NCBI GenBank assembly: GCA_023053575.1
Contig: JAKZAP010000013.1
Coordinates: 18,943,689 to 19,007,688, forward strand
Origin: Branchinecta lynchi
Lineage: Eukaryota > Arthropoda > Branchiopoda > Anostraca > Branchinectidae
Reading direction: 5' to 3'
DNA: 64,000 nt
Shown one piece after another: positions 31,933 through 45,700 of this stretch. Below the pieces are notes generated by a model, which worked only from the letters and a program-made list of their open reading frames with translations, searched no databases and was not told the origin of the DNA. The first letter of the stretch is position 1. Every line of letters starts with the position of its first letter. Both the position numbers and the translations under genes were made by a program.

Positions 31933-32894
31933 ATATTCAGACAATTCATAAAACGGATATGTCAGATACGATGCTTTGGGAGCGATATTTCGGCCCTTCT
32001 TGGCAAGGTCCTTTCTCAGGCTGTCGAACTTCAGGGTAAACGTTAGGAAGGAACAACCTGTAATAAATAACTGAAGCTTCTATACCGGTTATAATTATCC
32101 CATTCGGCGAAATTACTTTTAGATACCACTGTACGAAAAAACCTAGTCCTGAGATTTAAGTTTTGACACGGATGGTGTTTTAGTTGCTCGATTGGGACGA
32201 TGACAAGAAAGTTTTCTTCTGCATTTTGATCAACCTTGTTTTATTATTAATAAGGGACTGAAACTTAAATTTTCTTACATTAATAACCCCATTCCACGTT
32301 TCTGGTAGGAAGTACCCACTTGTATCTATTACTATTAAATAACACTGGAAAAACCAGTGCTGAGATTTAATTTGTGACACTGCTGCTGTTGTTGCTGCTC
32401 GATTGGGAGAATCAGAAGAAATTTTTTTTTTCTGCATTTTGATCCACTTCGGTTTATTATCAATAAGGGACTGAAACTTTTTCTTCTATTAATAACCCCG
32501 TTCCACGTTTCTGGTAGGAAGTACCGACTTGTATCTATTACTTTTAAATAACACTGGACAAACTAGTGCTGCGATTTAATTTTTGACACTTCTGTTGTTT
32601 TTGCTGCTCGATTGGGGTGATGACAGGAAAGATGTTTTTCTACACTTTGAACACTTCGCTTTTGTTATTAATAAGGAACTGAGACTCAAATTTTCTTCCA
32701 TTAATAACACACATTCAAACAATGTTTACAACGGATATACGTCGGATATATGTCGTTTATTACAGGTTTGTTTCCTTCCCGGACGTTGAACAAGAAGATT
32801 GACAGCCTGACCAAGACCCTTGCCAAGAAGGCCCGACATATCGCCGATGAAGAATCCTAGCTGAAGTATATCCGTTATAAACATTGTTTAAATA
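31933..32894. mobile_element. Palindromic element with three internal 214-bp repeats
   Basis: The left end ATATTCAGACAATTCATAAA, CGGATATGTCAG and the right end CTGAAGTATATCCGTTATAA, then CATTGTTTAAATAT, are inverted, as are the flanking TTCGGCCCTTCTTGGCAAGG and CCTTGCCAAGAAGGCCCGA blocks. Between them TGAGATTTAATTT-TGACAC, GCTGCTCGATTGG and TAATAAGGGACTGA recur about every 214 bases, three times. A sister copy at 59263-59808 has one unit. Confidence 0.8.
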
Positions 32895-32929
32895 TATGTT
32901 TGAAAGTCAGCTTGGGCTTCACCAAAATA

Positions 32930-34461
32930 ATTTGTTTACTGCAGGTTGTCCTTCCCTAATGTTAACCTGAAGTTCGTTGCCGAGGATCGTTGCCAAGAAG
33001 TGACGAAATATCGCTGCCAAAGTATCGTAGCTGACATACCGGTTTTGTGCATTGTCTGAATGTTTCCCAGTCAGCTTGAGCTGTATTTAATTCCAACTAT
33101 CATTTCCAAATACTTGCACTATATGTTTTGAACCGACACTAGTCCGCAACTCATTGGTTCCAATGAAAACCACATACCATCGTTACTTCACATAATTTAC
33201 AAATCTACACAGGGCATTTCACGGCAGCATAATTTTACAAAGTTAACACAATTTTACAAAGTTAACATAATATAACAAAGTCAACATAAAATTCGTCACA
33301 AAGATGAATTTCCGTTGGATGTGACAGGCTTTTCAAGCAGGCACGTCTGGAAACATAACCGAGCTTAAATTAGTGAACCTACCTAATGTAGTGCGGTATA
33401 CGATACCGGTAACAACGGAAACGTGAATATCGACATCATACACAATTTTGTGACATTTCGTTTTTTTCGAATTACTGTAAATAACCAAAAATTATTAAAT
33501 CTTATGTTTCTGAAGTCTGAACCTAGAGCAATATGATTTTCGTAATTCATTTTTTTATGCTACTCGGAGTTTAAAAACAAAAATCATGCAAAATGCTATT
33601 TGAATATAATTTTCGTCATTAAATTTAAAAAAAAGGAGACGTAAACGAGGGCCTTAATTGTCCCGAAATATCAACATAACATTTTGTCGAATACCGAAAG
33701 TGAAGTACAAAAAGGACAAATATCGCCCAACATTAACGCTGCCTGAACGATCTCTCTAACCTCCCGGATTCAACAGTTCCGGATTATAACCTCCGGAGGC
33801 CTCTTGGCGGTCGAATTTACGGGACACCCCCTTGCAAATTATCCCCTAGTAGTGTGCCCGTCGACCGCTAGACAGGGATGAGCAAGACCACTGTACATTA
33901 CACATTCATAGTTTACACAGAAACAAGAAAGCTTAACTTTTAAGTAAAGAAGCGTATTATAATTGACGGTTCGTTTCCTCCAGCTAAAGCCTGACGAGGA
34001 CCCTTCACAACAAGGACCGAATTATCGCTAATGCCCGGTCCCCCACTACGGATACACCTGTTCGTAAATCGATTTTTAGACGTTTTTAAGATCGGTTTCT
34101 AGCGTTTTTTCGACGTTCCTCCTTCAACCGTTCGTAAAAAGCTGCTGTGAGCAACAAATGGAAGAGGAGCGTCCTAAACGTCCAAAAACCGAATTACGAA
34201 CAGTTGTGTCCGTAGTGAGCCCCGGACATAAAGAAAACCTTAAGTGGGGTCTCTACTTGCAATCGTAATCCGTCGGAAACCATCGAAACGTGTCGTAATA
34301 TCCATTTCTGCCCATTACCAGCCGAGGAAAGCAAGCCAGATCTTACGACTGCCAGTGGAGTTGCCGCTTTAGCTGACTTACTCATGTTGCGTCAGTTTTA
34401 TGTAGTAGTGAATTTTTATACTTGTGACCCACTGTCGCGAGGACCATAGGCAAATCTCTAC
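32930..34461. other. Intergenic with two partial copies of the hairpin-bearing family
   Basis: About 32940-33075 (GAGGATCGTTGCCAAGAAGT, GAAATATCGCTGCC) and about 33970-34040 (GCCTGACGAGGACCCTTC, CCGAATTATCGC) are single arms of the 31933/59263 family. TAACACAATTTTACAAAGT is tandemly repeated near 33240-33290. No gene seen. Confidence 0.45.
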
Positions 34462-34643
34462 TCTGGCCGTATCCAGGGGGCGGTTAGGGGGTTGACCCCC
34501 CCCCCCAAAAAAAAAAACAAAAAACCACAAGAATAGTCATTTTTATAGGCTTTTCCCTCCGATCTATGTCTTTTTGTACTTTTTTGTCCGACCCGCAGGC
34601 AACCCCCCCCCCCCCCCAAAAAAAAATCCTGGATGCGGGCCTG
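34462..34643. mobile_element. Short hAT-like MITE with C/A runs
   Basis: GGCCGTATCCAGGGGGCGGT at the left and AATCCTGGATGCGGGCCTG at the right are imperfect inverted ends of the CAGGCCCG-ATCCAGG type seen in hAT elements. Inside, C runs precede A runs twice. A target duplication is not clear. Confidence 0.6.
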
Positions 34644-34726
34644 ACTCTGCCTTTTGATAATCCGGCAATGCATGCCTGCCAACAGGTGCATGCAAATACT
34701 GGATAATAGTTGCGTTTTAGCTCAAT

Positions 34727-35000
34727 TCTCTTCTCAGTTCTCCTATTTCACGTTTTGTGACCACTGAGATGAAACAAATTATCCTTTTTCGCGTTTTTGC
34801 CAGAATTGAGAACGAGTTGCTTCGATAGTCAATTCTCGATTCTCCGTTCTCCTTCCTGATTGGTCAAAAAGGTCCCCGCCCGTATAAGCAGGTATTAACG
34901 GGTGACTCAATCAATGTTTTTGTCAAAAGCGAGAATGGAGAAGCTAGAAGAGCAAAATCGGTTATTTGTACGATAATTCAGAACTGAGCATTAAGATCGA
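34727..35000. mobile_element. TTCTCGATTCTCC-family element
   Basis: CTCAGTTCTCCTATTTC, GAGATGAA, GTTGCTTCGATAGTCAATTC, TCGATTCTCC and the inverse-type GAATGGAGAAGCTAGAAGAG all recur, reverse complemented, at about 39150-39425. About 270 bp, no coding capacity. Confidence 0.65.
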
Positions 35001-35035
35001 AGTAGCAACTAACATTCAGACATCAATGCCCGAAA

Positions 35036-35696
35036 CAGAGCAAAATAACACTAGAGAGTAGAAAAAAGACTTGACAAAATTGACACACACTCGAATGGCA
35101 GCGATACTAGCACAACTAGCGATAGAGAACGTCCCTACTGAAACTCATTCAGTCGTTCACCAGCGCTAGCTCCAAAAACTTCATATTCTTAAGACTGCAA
35201 AAAAATGATACAGCCTCCATTGTCTCCTTGGTGTGTGCAGACTGCACCTTTGCTTTACTAGAAATTTCTAAATCCGCAAGTTTGTCTCGCTTTAAATGCC
35301 GCAAGCGTAGTAGGCAGCGCTATGACTATCGCCCGTTTACAAAGCACAGAAAGCATAGGTCTTGGCGCCAGAGGCGTTACTAGCCAAAATGTTTGGGGCG
35401 GGGGACGAGGCCTTTACCGACTGCTTCTGCAGAAAAACGACCGTTTTCAATAACAAAATGAGTTTTGAAAAAAAAATCAACTGATTTTCAGAAAAACAAC
35501 TATTTTGACGAAAAATCGACCAATTTTCAGAAAAACCGACTGTTTTTATGACAAAAATCAACTGTTTTGACAAAAAATCGCGGCGCTTCGCGCCGACTCA
35601 GTTATTTTTTACCGACTGGTCGACAGCATTGCCCCCCCCCCCCCCCCAGTTGTGACGCCCCTGCTTAGCGCTACTCCCTAGTGTCATTTTGCTCTG
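35036..35696. mobile_element. CAGAGCAAAAT palindromic MITE split by a hAT insertion
   Basis: Ends CAGAGCAAAATAACACTAGA and CCTAGTGTCATTTTGCTCTG are inverted with few mismatches. Excluding the nested hAT (35369-35663) it is about 360 bp. A diverged relative is at 10665-10990. Confidence 0.75.
35369..35663. mobile_element. hAT-type G/C-run MITE, 295 bp
   Basis: CAGAGGCGTTACTAGCCAAA at the left; a C run and AGTTGTGACGCCCCTG at the right. Flanks CTTGGCGC and CTTAGCGC are an 8-bp duplication with one mismatch. Inside: AAAAATCAACTGATTTTCAG and TCGCGGCGCTTCGCGCCGA. Confidence 0.88.
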
Positions 35697-35814
35697 GCCC
35701 CACAGTCACTGCCCGTCCCTTATCGCCTGGAGCATACGTTATACGACGAAGTTTAGGCAATAGAAGCTGTGTAGTACCTGTGCTGACGGGATCACCGCGC
35801 TATGTCATTCATCG

Positions 35815-36215
35815 AAAGACACTAGTGGCGTTCTCACTCAACCACTCCACTAAAACAAAACTTTAGACCCAAATTGTGCTGCATTTTCAGCAAAAGCTCT
35901 TTCTGACTGGTGGCACAATTCGGGTCTTGCCAAAACATCACGTGATCCCCCCCCCCCCCCCCAGAACCTAAATTCAGAATGCGCATTGCCCTTAGACACT
36001 TAGCTCAGCCTCAGTGAGTGGAAGACGTTAGTGCTGTTTCACTCAACCTACCAACTAAAACACAACTTTTGACCCCAATAAAACTGCGCTATTATCAGCA
36101 AAAGCTCATTGGTGTCAAAGTTCGGGTCATTAACACATCACTTTCTGCCCCCCACCCCCCGAACCGAAATTCAAACTGTGCGCTAAGCTGCCCCTAGACA
36201 CTAAGCTCAGTCTTT
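35815..36215. repeat. Tandem dimer, about 200-bp unit, plus a long G run
   Basis: ACTCAACC-CTAAAACA-AACTTT-GACCC, CAGCAAAAGCTC, GTTCGGGTC and a C run, then CCTTAGACACT-AGCTCAG, occur twice (starting about 35838 and 36039). A G run of about 21 follows at 36229-36250. Confidence 0.65.
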
Positions 36216-36489
36216 ATCAACTAAGCTGGGGGGGGGGGGGGGGGGGGGGGAGGGCTGGAGTGCATACTTCAAAAGCAAATATAATCTCTTCGTGGAAAGA
36301 GGGTCAAGGTTCGGTGATCCCGAACGGCATAACATTCACTGAATAATCCATATTCTCACGGAGCCATCAACTGACGGGCCAATCAACTGACGACAACTTT
36401 TTCTTGACCAATCGAGAGAAAGCTTCGCGATTTCGAAATCCACGATCATATGAGACCAGAGAGGATTCGTTCAGGTAGTTAGAAATGCT

Positions 36490-36712
36490 TTAATTGTGAG
36501 GTTCACTTGGTAGGTCCGCCGAGTCCCTACTCGATTCGGAGTAGTTTGCACTCGGCTCCTCTGAATTAGCCCCACTACTACTGGAACGTCCAGACACGTC
36601 AGCGGATGACTTCCCTTTCTTCAGTTTATATTCGGTGATCACAACCGTCACATTATTCACAGTTATCTCCTTGTGCTCGGCAGATTTTCGGTCGATGCGT
36701 ATCTTGACGCCG
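36490..36712 (-). CDS. RYBP: RYBP coding exon 4 (RING1-binding region and tail)
   Basis: The acceptor TTATTTTTTTCAG ends at 36713; 73 residues and TAA at 36490-36492. [29 protein letters not shown] corresponds to the C-terminal beta-hairpin that contacts RING1B. The open frame extends upstream to 36858, but that part is intron. Confidence 0.94.
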
Positions 36713-39700
36713 CTGAAAAAAATAACAGAAGGGATAAGAAACTTGGATTGAGTCTTTTGAAGAAAAAAATACGTTCTACACAACCCCGCACCATTTACAT
36801 GAATCTCGCAATTTTTCAGCTGAGCGCTACTATCGACTGAAATACAGACTGGAAACACTGCTCTGAATTAATGCTTAGAACTCTTCACCAAAGCCATGGT
36901 TTGTGAGTCTGATGTTCCGGTAACCTTAAAGTGCAACTTGGAGCAAAATACCGATTTATCTTGTAGGATTCGCTCCGTATTTGACTCTGGTTGGTTGGTA
37001 GGTACGCATAAAAGCTTGTTCTGTGAATCGAATTGTTTTGACAAGAGTTATTGTTGTATGAATGTTTGAAGAGTATCCCCTTATTTGGCTTGTCCGCGAT
37101 TTGGGTACCAAGAAAAGACTTAGCTCCAGTCATTACGGCTTACCAAGAAAGTTTTGGACTAGAGGTATCACCTAAGGTCCTGAGTGATAAATTATATACT
37201 CGTCACAAACTTTTCGGCTTACCTGGTCGGATCTTTTCAAAATGTTCCGGTTCTCAAGTGCATCTGTGCAAGAACCGAGCGTTATAGAAAGACCTTTGTG
37301 CCAGCGTTCGTTTAAGTCTTGAATAAGTGACAAATTTATCTCCCACAATGTTTGACTGTTTAATACTTTATTTTGACTGGTTATATATACTTACTGATTA
37401 ATAATCATGTTTAGATATTCCTTCAGCCCAAGCTGACTGCGAATCACATTTGATGGGACAAAACGGATAAGTCAGCTAAATTTTATAAAAATGTAAAATG
37501 TAGCTGACTTGTCCGTTTTGCACCGTCAAATAATCATGTGTAATTTAAGGACCGTTCAAGCTTATGTTTAAGACGCAGAATTTCTGAACAATACGTGCTA
37601 TCCGCGAATATGTGTGGTAAACTTTCATCCCGCTGAGGCTTGCTGTGGTAAAAATTAATAGGAACGGGTTCTATTATGTGTGTTAAAAATTATACATGAC
37701 CAATCACAGAAATGCATTTCTATCACGTGACTGCTGAAGAAGAAAGAAGGAAATGTTTAAGGATAATATAAATGGAGTAGAATGAGCTCCTTGAATGATC
37801 GTCAGTCGTATTAAAATATATTACTAATTGTGTTTACAAGCTTTTACTTATCTGGAATAATACGAGCAATCCTGGTAGGCTCAAAACTATATCGAGAAAT
37901 ATGCACTAGTCCAAGTCCAACAGACACGCAGCAACAGATATTATGCTTAATTATTATAAAACCTGTAGAGGCTTATCTAAAATTCCGCATGAAAGTCATC
38001 AGAGGTTATGTTCTCTTGGGCAAACTCTTGGGATTCACTGTAATGCTTAAGGCTCTGTTTTGAAAATCTGCGCATACGTGTTCCAAACGTTGGCAAGCGG
38101 CGTACAACTTAGATTTTCAAGTTGAACGGCTGCAGAGGATAACGCTTACAAGGAGAAGTATTTTTTATTCGTGTTACAACATAAGCATGAACGGTTCATT
38201 ACTTCCCTACAATATACCTGACGAAAACGCCAAGTTCCGCAGTACAATGCTGTGAAAGTTCGTTTTATTATAAAGCCTCATTCTAGTTGAATTCTACTGT
38301 CCGTTTTTTCTTGGATGCAAAGAAAACGACCGAGCATAGAAAGAAGTTATATGGCATTAAACACTTGAAGGTTCTCTGTAGCACAGACAAATTCGAGGGC
38401 TCACTCACCTTTTGTCTTTTGATGTCCTAGAACTTTCCAGCCGTTTTAATTTGGCACTTTCCTTCTTAGTTTTTGGTGGACTTGGGCTAGCAGGAACACT
38501 GACAGATGGGGCAATCTGTGCATTTGGTCGTGGCTTTCTGAAATGAGAAAAAAGACTGTAGTTGCAACAAGAGTACATGATGAGCGTGTTCCATCCTACT
38601 TACCGTAGTTACTACGCATGACGTCACGAATTCTGGCTTTTTGCCGTCAAGGCTGGAACGATTTTTCTATTTTCCAGCAGGATCTCACGCCAGGGGCGAA
38701 TCCGACCAATCACGTTACAGAAATGCGTAGTTACTACGCTTACTACGCTCCCGAGCATGGTAAGGAAATAGTAACTATTAGTTACTATTCCGACAAGGTT
38801 GGAACGGTCAGCGTAGTAACTTTTCGTCAGGATGGAACGGGAATAGTAACTAATAGTAACTATTGTTAGAAGGGTGGAACACACTCGATACTTACGTTCA
38901 CAAGTAACACTGTACGGTATCGCATCCAAAAAGGCCAACTAGCCTCTAAATTAAAATAATAGATAGCCAATAACAGCGTAAACTACAATGACTTCAACGG
39001 GGACACAGTTACATCACTACTTTTCACTAGGCCCACAAATTGACTCTAGAGATACTTGGCAAGACTTAAAGCGAAACATAGACTGTATCCAAATGGTAAA
39101 CCTAATCAGAATGTTAACTGTGAGTAAGAGAAAAGGTTTTGATCCGAATTCTCAGTTCTCGCTTCTCAATTACTCTCGATTTTGGTACAAATTACCTTTT
39201 TGCTCTTCTCGCTTCTCAATTCTCCCTATTGATAAAAATGCTAATTCAGACGGCCATTAAAACATGTTTTTACGGGTTGAACATCCGCCTAATGGAAGCA
39301 GAACGGAGAAGGAGAATCGAGAACTGACTATCGAAGCAACTTCTCGATTCTGCAGCAAAAAAGGAAAAATGGCTTCATCTCAATGGTCATAAAACCGAAA
39401 TAGGAGAATACGTTTTACCCTAAGCTGCACTACAACTTGACCAAAGATCAATTAATCCACTGACTAAAAAATATACGAAAAGGATGCACCTGATTAACAA
39501 CAGTCTCTGAAGCCCCTAACTACCTCCCTCTTTCTATGTTTAACATCAATCGTTGTGTTTTTGCAGATATCATGGTATGTGATACCACGGTCAAAAGGCG
39601 TGTTTGAAGTTATCGTGGTATCGGATATTCAGATAGGTGACTGATCGTGGTATCTGAAAAAGCCATCTTCTTGTCATCAGTTTTTGCCAAATTGGTGGGA

Positions 39701-42700
39701 AAGAAGTTTGGCACTTAGCGATGTGACTGAATATCAGTTTTTCTATTGGGATGACTTCGAAAAGCGCAATTTCAGCAATAGCCGTTTTTGTAGAGCAACC
39801 ATGTATCAGATACCAGTGTAACTGCAAACACGATTAATTACAGATTCAGTTACCGTGGTAATAGATACCATGGTATCTGCAAAACACAACTAATCTAATC
39901 GATAATGTTTGGTGTGTATCACATCAAGATTTCCCTATTATTTATTATATTTATTTATTTTCTTACCTACTAATACCAACAAAGGTAAATAGCGGAGTAA
40001 ACTCAAGAAAAAAGAGGAAAGAAAAACGTAAACTTCGGAAAAATAAACACATTCAAGACCGTGAAACGGTGGCGGTTGGCTTGCATTGATATCAGAAAGC
40101 TTTCTGCTCAATACGGCAACTTTCGCGAAAACATCATTCATCCCAAATTTAGACATAATCTTCCTATTACGGTACCAAGGAGGGAGGAAAAGAAGGAATT
40201 GACAAAACCAAAAATACTGGACACGCAAAGAAGAGATATCTTTCTTTTTTAACAGAGGATAGAGACCAGAAAGGTATAAAACTGGTGATCGCAGAAAACC
40301 GAATATAGTTTAGATAAAGCTTTACGATTATATTTTCCTCCGTTTCCAACAATCCTAGGGTAACCAACCTGAATGTTCAACCTGGAATCGGAAATCAGCC
40401 GGGAACGGAAAGATCTTAGACTATTAGTAATATTAATGCCCAGCCACCAAAAAGATGGGACAGAAGAGACAGTAAACGATTTGAATGCAAGAGGTGAAGG
40501 TGAAGGAGAAGAGCCGAAAGTAAGGTACTCACATTTATCAACATTTAAATAGAGACCAATCCGAACAAAAGCTTCAGACATGTAAGTAACAGTTTTAGAA
40601 AGGCTATCTTTACTTCTGCTAATGACAAGAAGGTCATCAGCATATACAAGATACGAAACATAACGAAACTATTAACTATTATCTTCTGTTCTATTCCATA
40701 CAAGGCGAACTTATTATTTTCGGTCCAAGACGACACAGAATTGAGGCATCACTTGTGGACTGAATTTGCTTAAGTTGATTCAGTGGTCTTCTTTTGGTTT
40801 GCTATTTCTGGTTTGAGCTTTTTTTCCAACTGGAGCAAGAAGCAAAATGGTGGCAAGTTCTTTGCTTATTTTCAATTACATTTATTTTAGCATTTTCTGT
40901 TTCAACAAAAAACATTGGAAAATGACATTCTAGTTCAGTTATAAAAACTTCAAACAAATTTGTTTGAAAGTGACTGAGAGACAAAAACTAGTGAGAGACA
41001 GAATAAAGAGCCATTCACAGTAAACAAAAATCCTTGAAACACTGATTGAGAGTACGGTAACATTAAAATAAATAAAAATAAACAGGGTATTTTGACTCTC
41101 AAACTCTTAGAAAATTAAAGTAAGGATAACTGGATTCAGATAAGTTGTCCTACCTGGTTGATGTGCCCTTTCTCACATCACACATGAGACACTTGAAGGC
41201 TTCTGGTGTATTTTTGTAGGTACAGACACTGCAGTCCCAGGAGTTCATGTCCTCTTCACTTTTTGATGTTGAGGCTCTTTTGCTTTTTCTGTAATAAGCA
41301 TTAACTGATTAGTGAAATAGTAGGGTATGTAGGCTACTTAGTCCAGAGATACTTAAAAGTTTCAACACAAAAAAATTAGCTGGTTGACCAAAGTGTAGTT
41401 AAACAATTAGGTTAATTCTCGAGCCCGTATGAATGAGCAGAAAGGTCTGACCAAAGAGAACCTGTAAGAGAGGAAACTATTACATTTGAAATCATTGCAA
41501 CATTCAGTCCAGAAAAAAAAAAGATAATCTGATAAAGTTAATCTGATACAAATCCTCAAATTTGGGGTATGGTGCCCCAACATCAGGGCAAGCCCTAATC
41601 TATAATCACCAGTGCTCATGTGGGGCACAGTGCCTAGAAGGGCATGGTAACCTCATAAAAATCTGTTTAACTGAGAATATGAAATGGAAATTTGCTGTTC
41701 AAACAGGTTTTTATGGGGGTGCCATAGCCTTGATGTATGGCATGGTGACCCAGCGTATGAGCAGCAGTGCCCATAACACATGAGCACCAGTGCCCATAAC
41801 ACATGAGTACCAGTTGCCATGGCATATGAGCACCAGTTCTCATAACGTATGAGTGCCATAACATATGAGTGCCAGTGGGCATACCCTGAGGGTGAAGCGC
41901 CATTCTCAAAAATTTAGGATATGTGTATGACTGATCTGACCAAGCGTGCTTCTACCATTCTTATCGGAACAAAAGCACATTGATCGAATAATTAAAATCA
42001 GACACTTTATTGTACTAGTTACTATGAAATGGCACCTGCAAACAAAATAGTATAACAAAAAATGGCGAAAACACAAAACTCAACTGCTGCTAACTTTTGG
42101 CAATGCTGCAACATTTGAGAGATAGTTCTAATCGAAGTTTGGCCCAAGATGGTTGTTCCAGATTCGAATTTGAAAACAGAAGGGCAAAAGACGGCGCGAA
42201 AATTCAAATTCAAAACAACACGTTGGTAGAAAGCAGAATAAGGCGATTTACCTTTGGTAGAGCTCTCCCAATAGCGGGGGAGCTCCTTGGTGAGTTACCC
42301 CTTTTCATTGCGATCATTTGGACACCAAATACTCCAAAAAGAGATGTCATTCAACCCCCTAACTCCTAAAGTAGGAATCTGGTCAGAAAACAACCCAACG
42401 CCCACTCCGAAGAAAAGGAAAGGGCCAGATAGCTCGTTTTCTCCTCAACAAATGCCAGTCCCAACTCCAACTCCACCTGTACCCGCGTACACATTGGTAA
42501 AAATTGCACAGAAGGATGGATCGTCACTAAAGGAAGTTGGAATACTGGCAATTAGGAGGGCTATCTACCCAGGTGTGAAGTCTAACTTTGAAGTCAAACT
42601 GCTCAGCGATGGAACTGCTGAGTTGTTCTTCATAGAACAAGCAGCAGCTTCTCTACTCATCCAGAATGCAAACAAAGTACTCATTGCAGGGGCCCCCATC

Positions 42701-45700
42701 GCTGCAACCAACTCTTCGAAGGATACGAAGTCCCAGTACGTCCTGTACGGGTTGGACCTCTCCCTGCAAGAATCAGAAATCAAAGAAGACCTCATTGATG
42801 CATCAGGCAAAGCCTTGGCCATTCAGACAGTAACAAGGTTGAAAGTCAGGAAAGAGGATGGATCATACCAACCAAGCAAATCAGTCCTGATATCGCTCCA
42901 AAATGAAGTCAGCACAGACATCTACCTGTATGGACAAACGATCAACTTTAAACCCTACAAACCCAAACCCTTGCAATGCCGAAGATGCCTAGCCCACGGA
43001 CACACCCTCAACCGGTGCAGCCAAACAACCCAGTCCTGCAAAACATGCGGAAAAACTGACCACAGCGCAGAAAACTGTACAGCATCCCACCCTTTCTGCA
43101 AAAACTGCAGGAGCAACAGCCACTCTTCACTGGAGAAAAACAAGTGCCCAGCCCATGAGAGAAGAGCAGAAATCCTACGCACCTCTACCAAGCTGAATCT
43201 CCCCTATTCAGTAGTAGCCGCGAAAATGCCCGCACAAACAAAGAAACCGCTGACCAGCGGCAGAAATCCTGCAAGCACGAACCGCCCTAACCCTAGCACA
43301 CAGCCAACTTCGAGTACCCCCCAGATGGCCACCAGGAACCTAAACACAAACCAGAGGTCAACCCAACCCCCCATCCCCGGAATAAGCCAAATTTCTCAGC
43401 CGTCAACATCAGGCGGTCCCAGCTCCAACAGATCAACTATCCCCAACCCAAACGAGGATCTGAAGAACGAGCTTCACAAAATATCAACCTACCTCACTCT
43501 AGCCCACCTCATCGCAACAAGCCCCTACAGTGAAAACACAAAAACAAGCCTCACTAGGCAAGCAATCCAGACCTTTCTAGGAGCCGAGACATTGAAAAAC
43601 GCACACGCGATACTGCAAATCCTGAAGGCTGAGATTACTGCCAGCGCCAGCGGCCAGCACAAAACTGAGGAATTACGCTTGTCAGAATCCAGCTCCAGCT
43701 CAGCTGAAAACCAGGACGAGAACATGGGTGGAGAAGAAATAGAAAATTAAACCGGGGGAACAGAAAAGTTTTAAAATACTTCAGTGGAACATAGTGTCCC
43801 TCAGCAATAAAAAATTATCTGAACTTACGGATTGGGTGGCTAAGCCAAAAGTGGATGTAATTTGTCTGCAAGAGACAAACTTAAACAGTTTCAGAAAAGT
43901 AAAAATCCCGGGATATCAGGTTTATCGTAAAGATAGATCGGCTATAGTAATTAAATCATCTATAGCACACTCACTTATAGTACCAACAGTGTATGGAAAC
44001 GAAGTCGACGTGGTGGGGGTCGAAATACACCAGAAAAACGGGAAAAGTCTGAAAGTTGCGTCATTTTATCATCCTGATGGGAGAAATGAAATCTTCGATG
44101 TACTTAAGGAAGAAGCTAACCACGAAAAGTACATTTTGCTAGGAGACTTCAACGCACACAACCAAATTTGGGGTGCCGCTCATTCTTCCAACAGAGCCGG
44201 AAAGTGCATAGAAAAAGCACTACTGGAGCTGACAGACTTTGAAATGTTCACCCCGTTTGGCCTGAAAACCCATTATAGCTTGCCCTCTAATCAACACTCA
44301 ACAATAGACCTCCAAATTGGCTCACACCTACTCTCTCCCAGCATCAAAGTTGAGCTAGTGCCCGAACTACAAACAGACCACACAGGAATTCTAACCACAA
44401 TAGGAAATGAAGACTACATAAGAATCCCACCAACCTTCAAGTTCAATTCAAAGAGAGCAAAGTGGCCCATCTTTAAAAATCATCTGGAAGAAACTGACTA
44501 CAGCGACGTGTACGAGACCAGCTGCCCAAACGCCAAAGCAGAAATAATAACCAAGAAACTCATCATGGCAGCAGAAATTTCCATCCCGAAAACATCTGAT
44601 CAGCCGTTTTTGTCACCTACAAATAAAACCCCTAAACCATGGTGGAATGCTGAATGCCTGCAAGCCGTCGAACTGAAGAAGTCTGCAAGAAATCGATTCC
44701 AAAAATTCCCCAATAGAGAAAACAAGATTGAACTAAACAGGGCAGAAGCAAGGGTAAAGAGGGCCTGCTTAAAGGCAAAAAGAGGAGCAACAAGCACATA
44801 CATTGAGGAGGATCTCGACCAAAACGTCCCTATATCAGCAGTCCACAGGTTCATCAACAAAATGGGGGGGAAGAACAGCAATCAGCCGGACAGAATCCCA
44901 AACATAAAGGTCAACAACTCCTCAATCCTCCAAGACCATCAAAAGGCCGAAATTTGTGCAGAAAATTTTGAAAAACAGAAAGCCCCTCCCACACAATGCA
45001 AACCCAAAGTATGCCGGCTGTACCCAAAAACAAGATTTAAAGAAGCACTTTCCACCCCCTTCAACGAGGCGGAGCTGGAGAGCTGTTTGGAAGAAGCAAA
45101 TATGGACTCTGCTCCAGGAAAAGATGAAGTGAGCCACAGATGTGTAGAAGAGGCAGGAGACAAGTTCCACTAAGCGCTTCTAAATGTGTACAACGCCGCA
45201 TGGACGAAAGGGATGTTCCCAAAACTGTGGAAGAAAGCCCTCGTCAAACCAATAAGGAAACCTGGAAAGCCTGCAGAAGACCCTAGGTCGTACCGCCCTA
45301 TCTCTCTATTAGCAGTCCTGGGAAAGATCATGGAGAAAATGGTCCAGAAACGATTGGAGTGGTTCGTTCAAACGAATAAACTCATCCCAAATTTCCAGAC
45401 TGGCTTCCGCAAAGGCCACAGCACAACCGACAACATACTGGTCCTAGAAGAAGCGGTTAAACAGGCCTTCAAAAGTGGAAATGCTCTGGTAGCAGTGTTG
45501 GTAGACTTCGAAGGCGCCTTCGACCACGTACGGAGGAAAAAGCTACTGGAAATCATGCGCTCCATGGATTTCCCAGAAACGTTCATCAACTTCATTGAGA
45601 GTTTCCTCTCGGGTAGAAGCTTCAGCGTTCAGGTGAACCATCAAACATCTTCTGAGCGCAAAGTAGATATGGGTCTACCCCAAGGCTCTCCTCTCAGCCC

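Noticed and set aside
36713..36858. N-terminal extension of the RYBP last-exon frame
   Set aside because: A strong polypyrimidine acceptor sits at 36713 and the upstream residues do not resemble RYBP; exon 3 supplies the true preceding sequence.
41759..41885. Regular 23-bp repeats resembling a CRISPR array
   Set aside because: Units are head-to-tail without spacers, diverged, and in a eukaryotic intron; it is a minisatellite.
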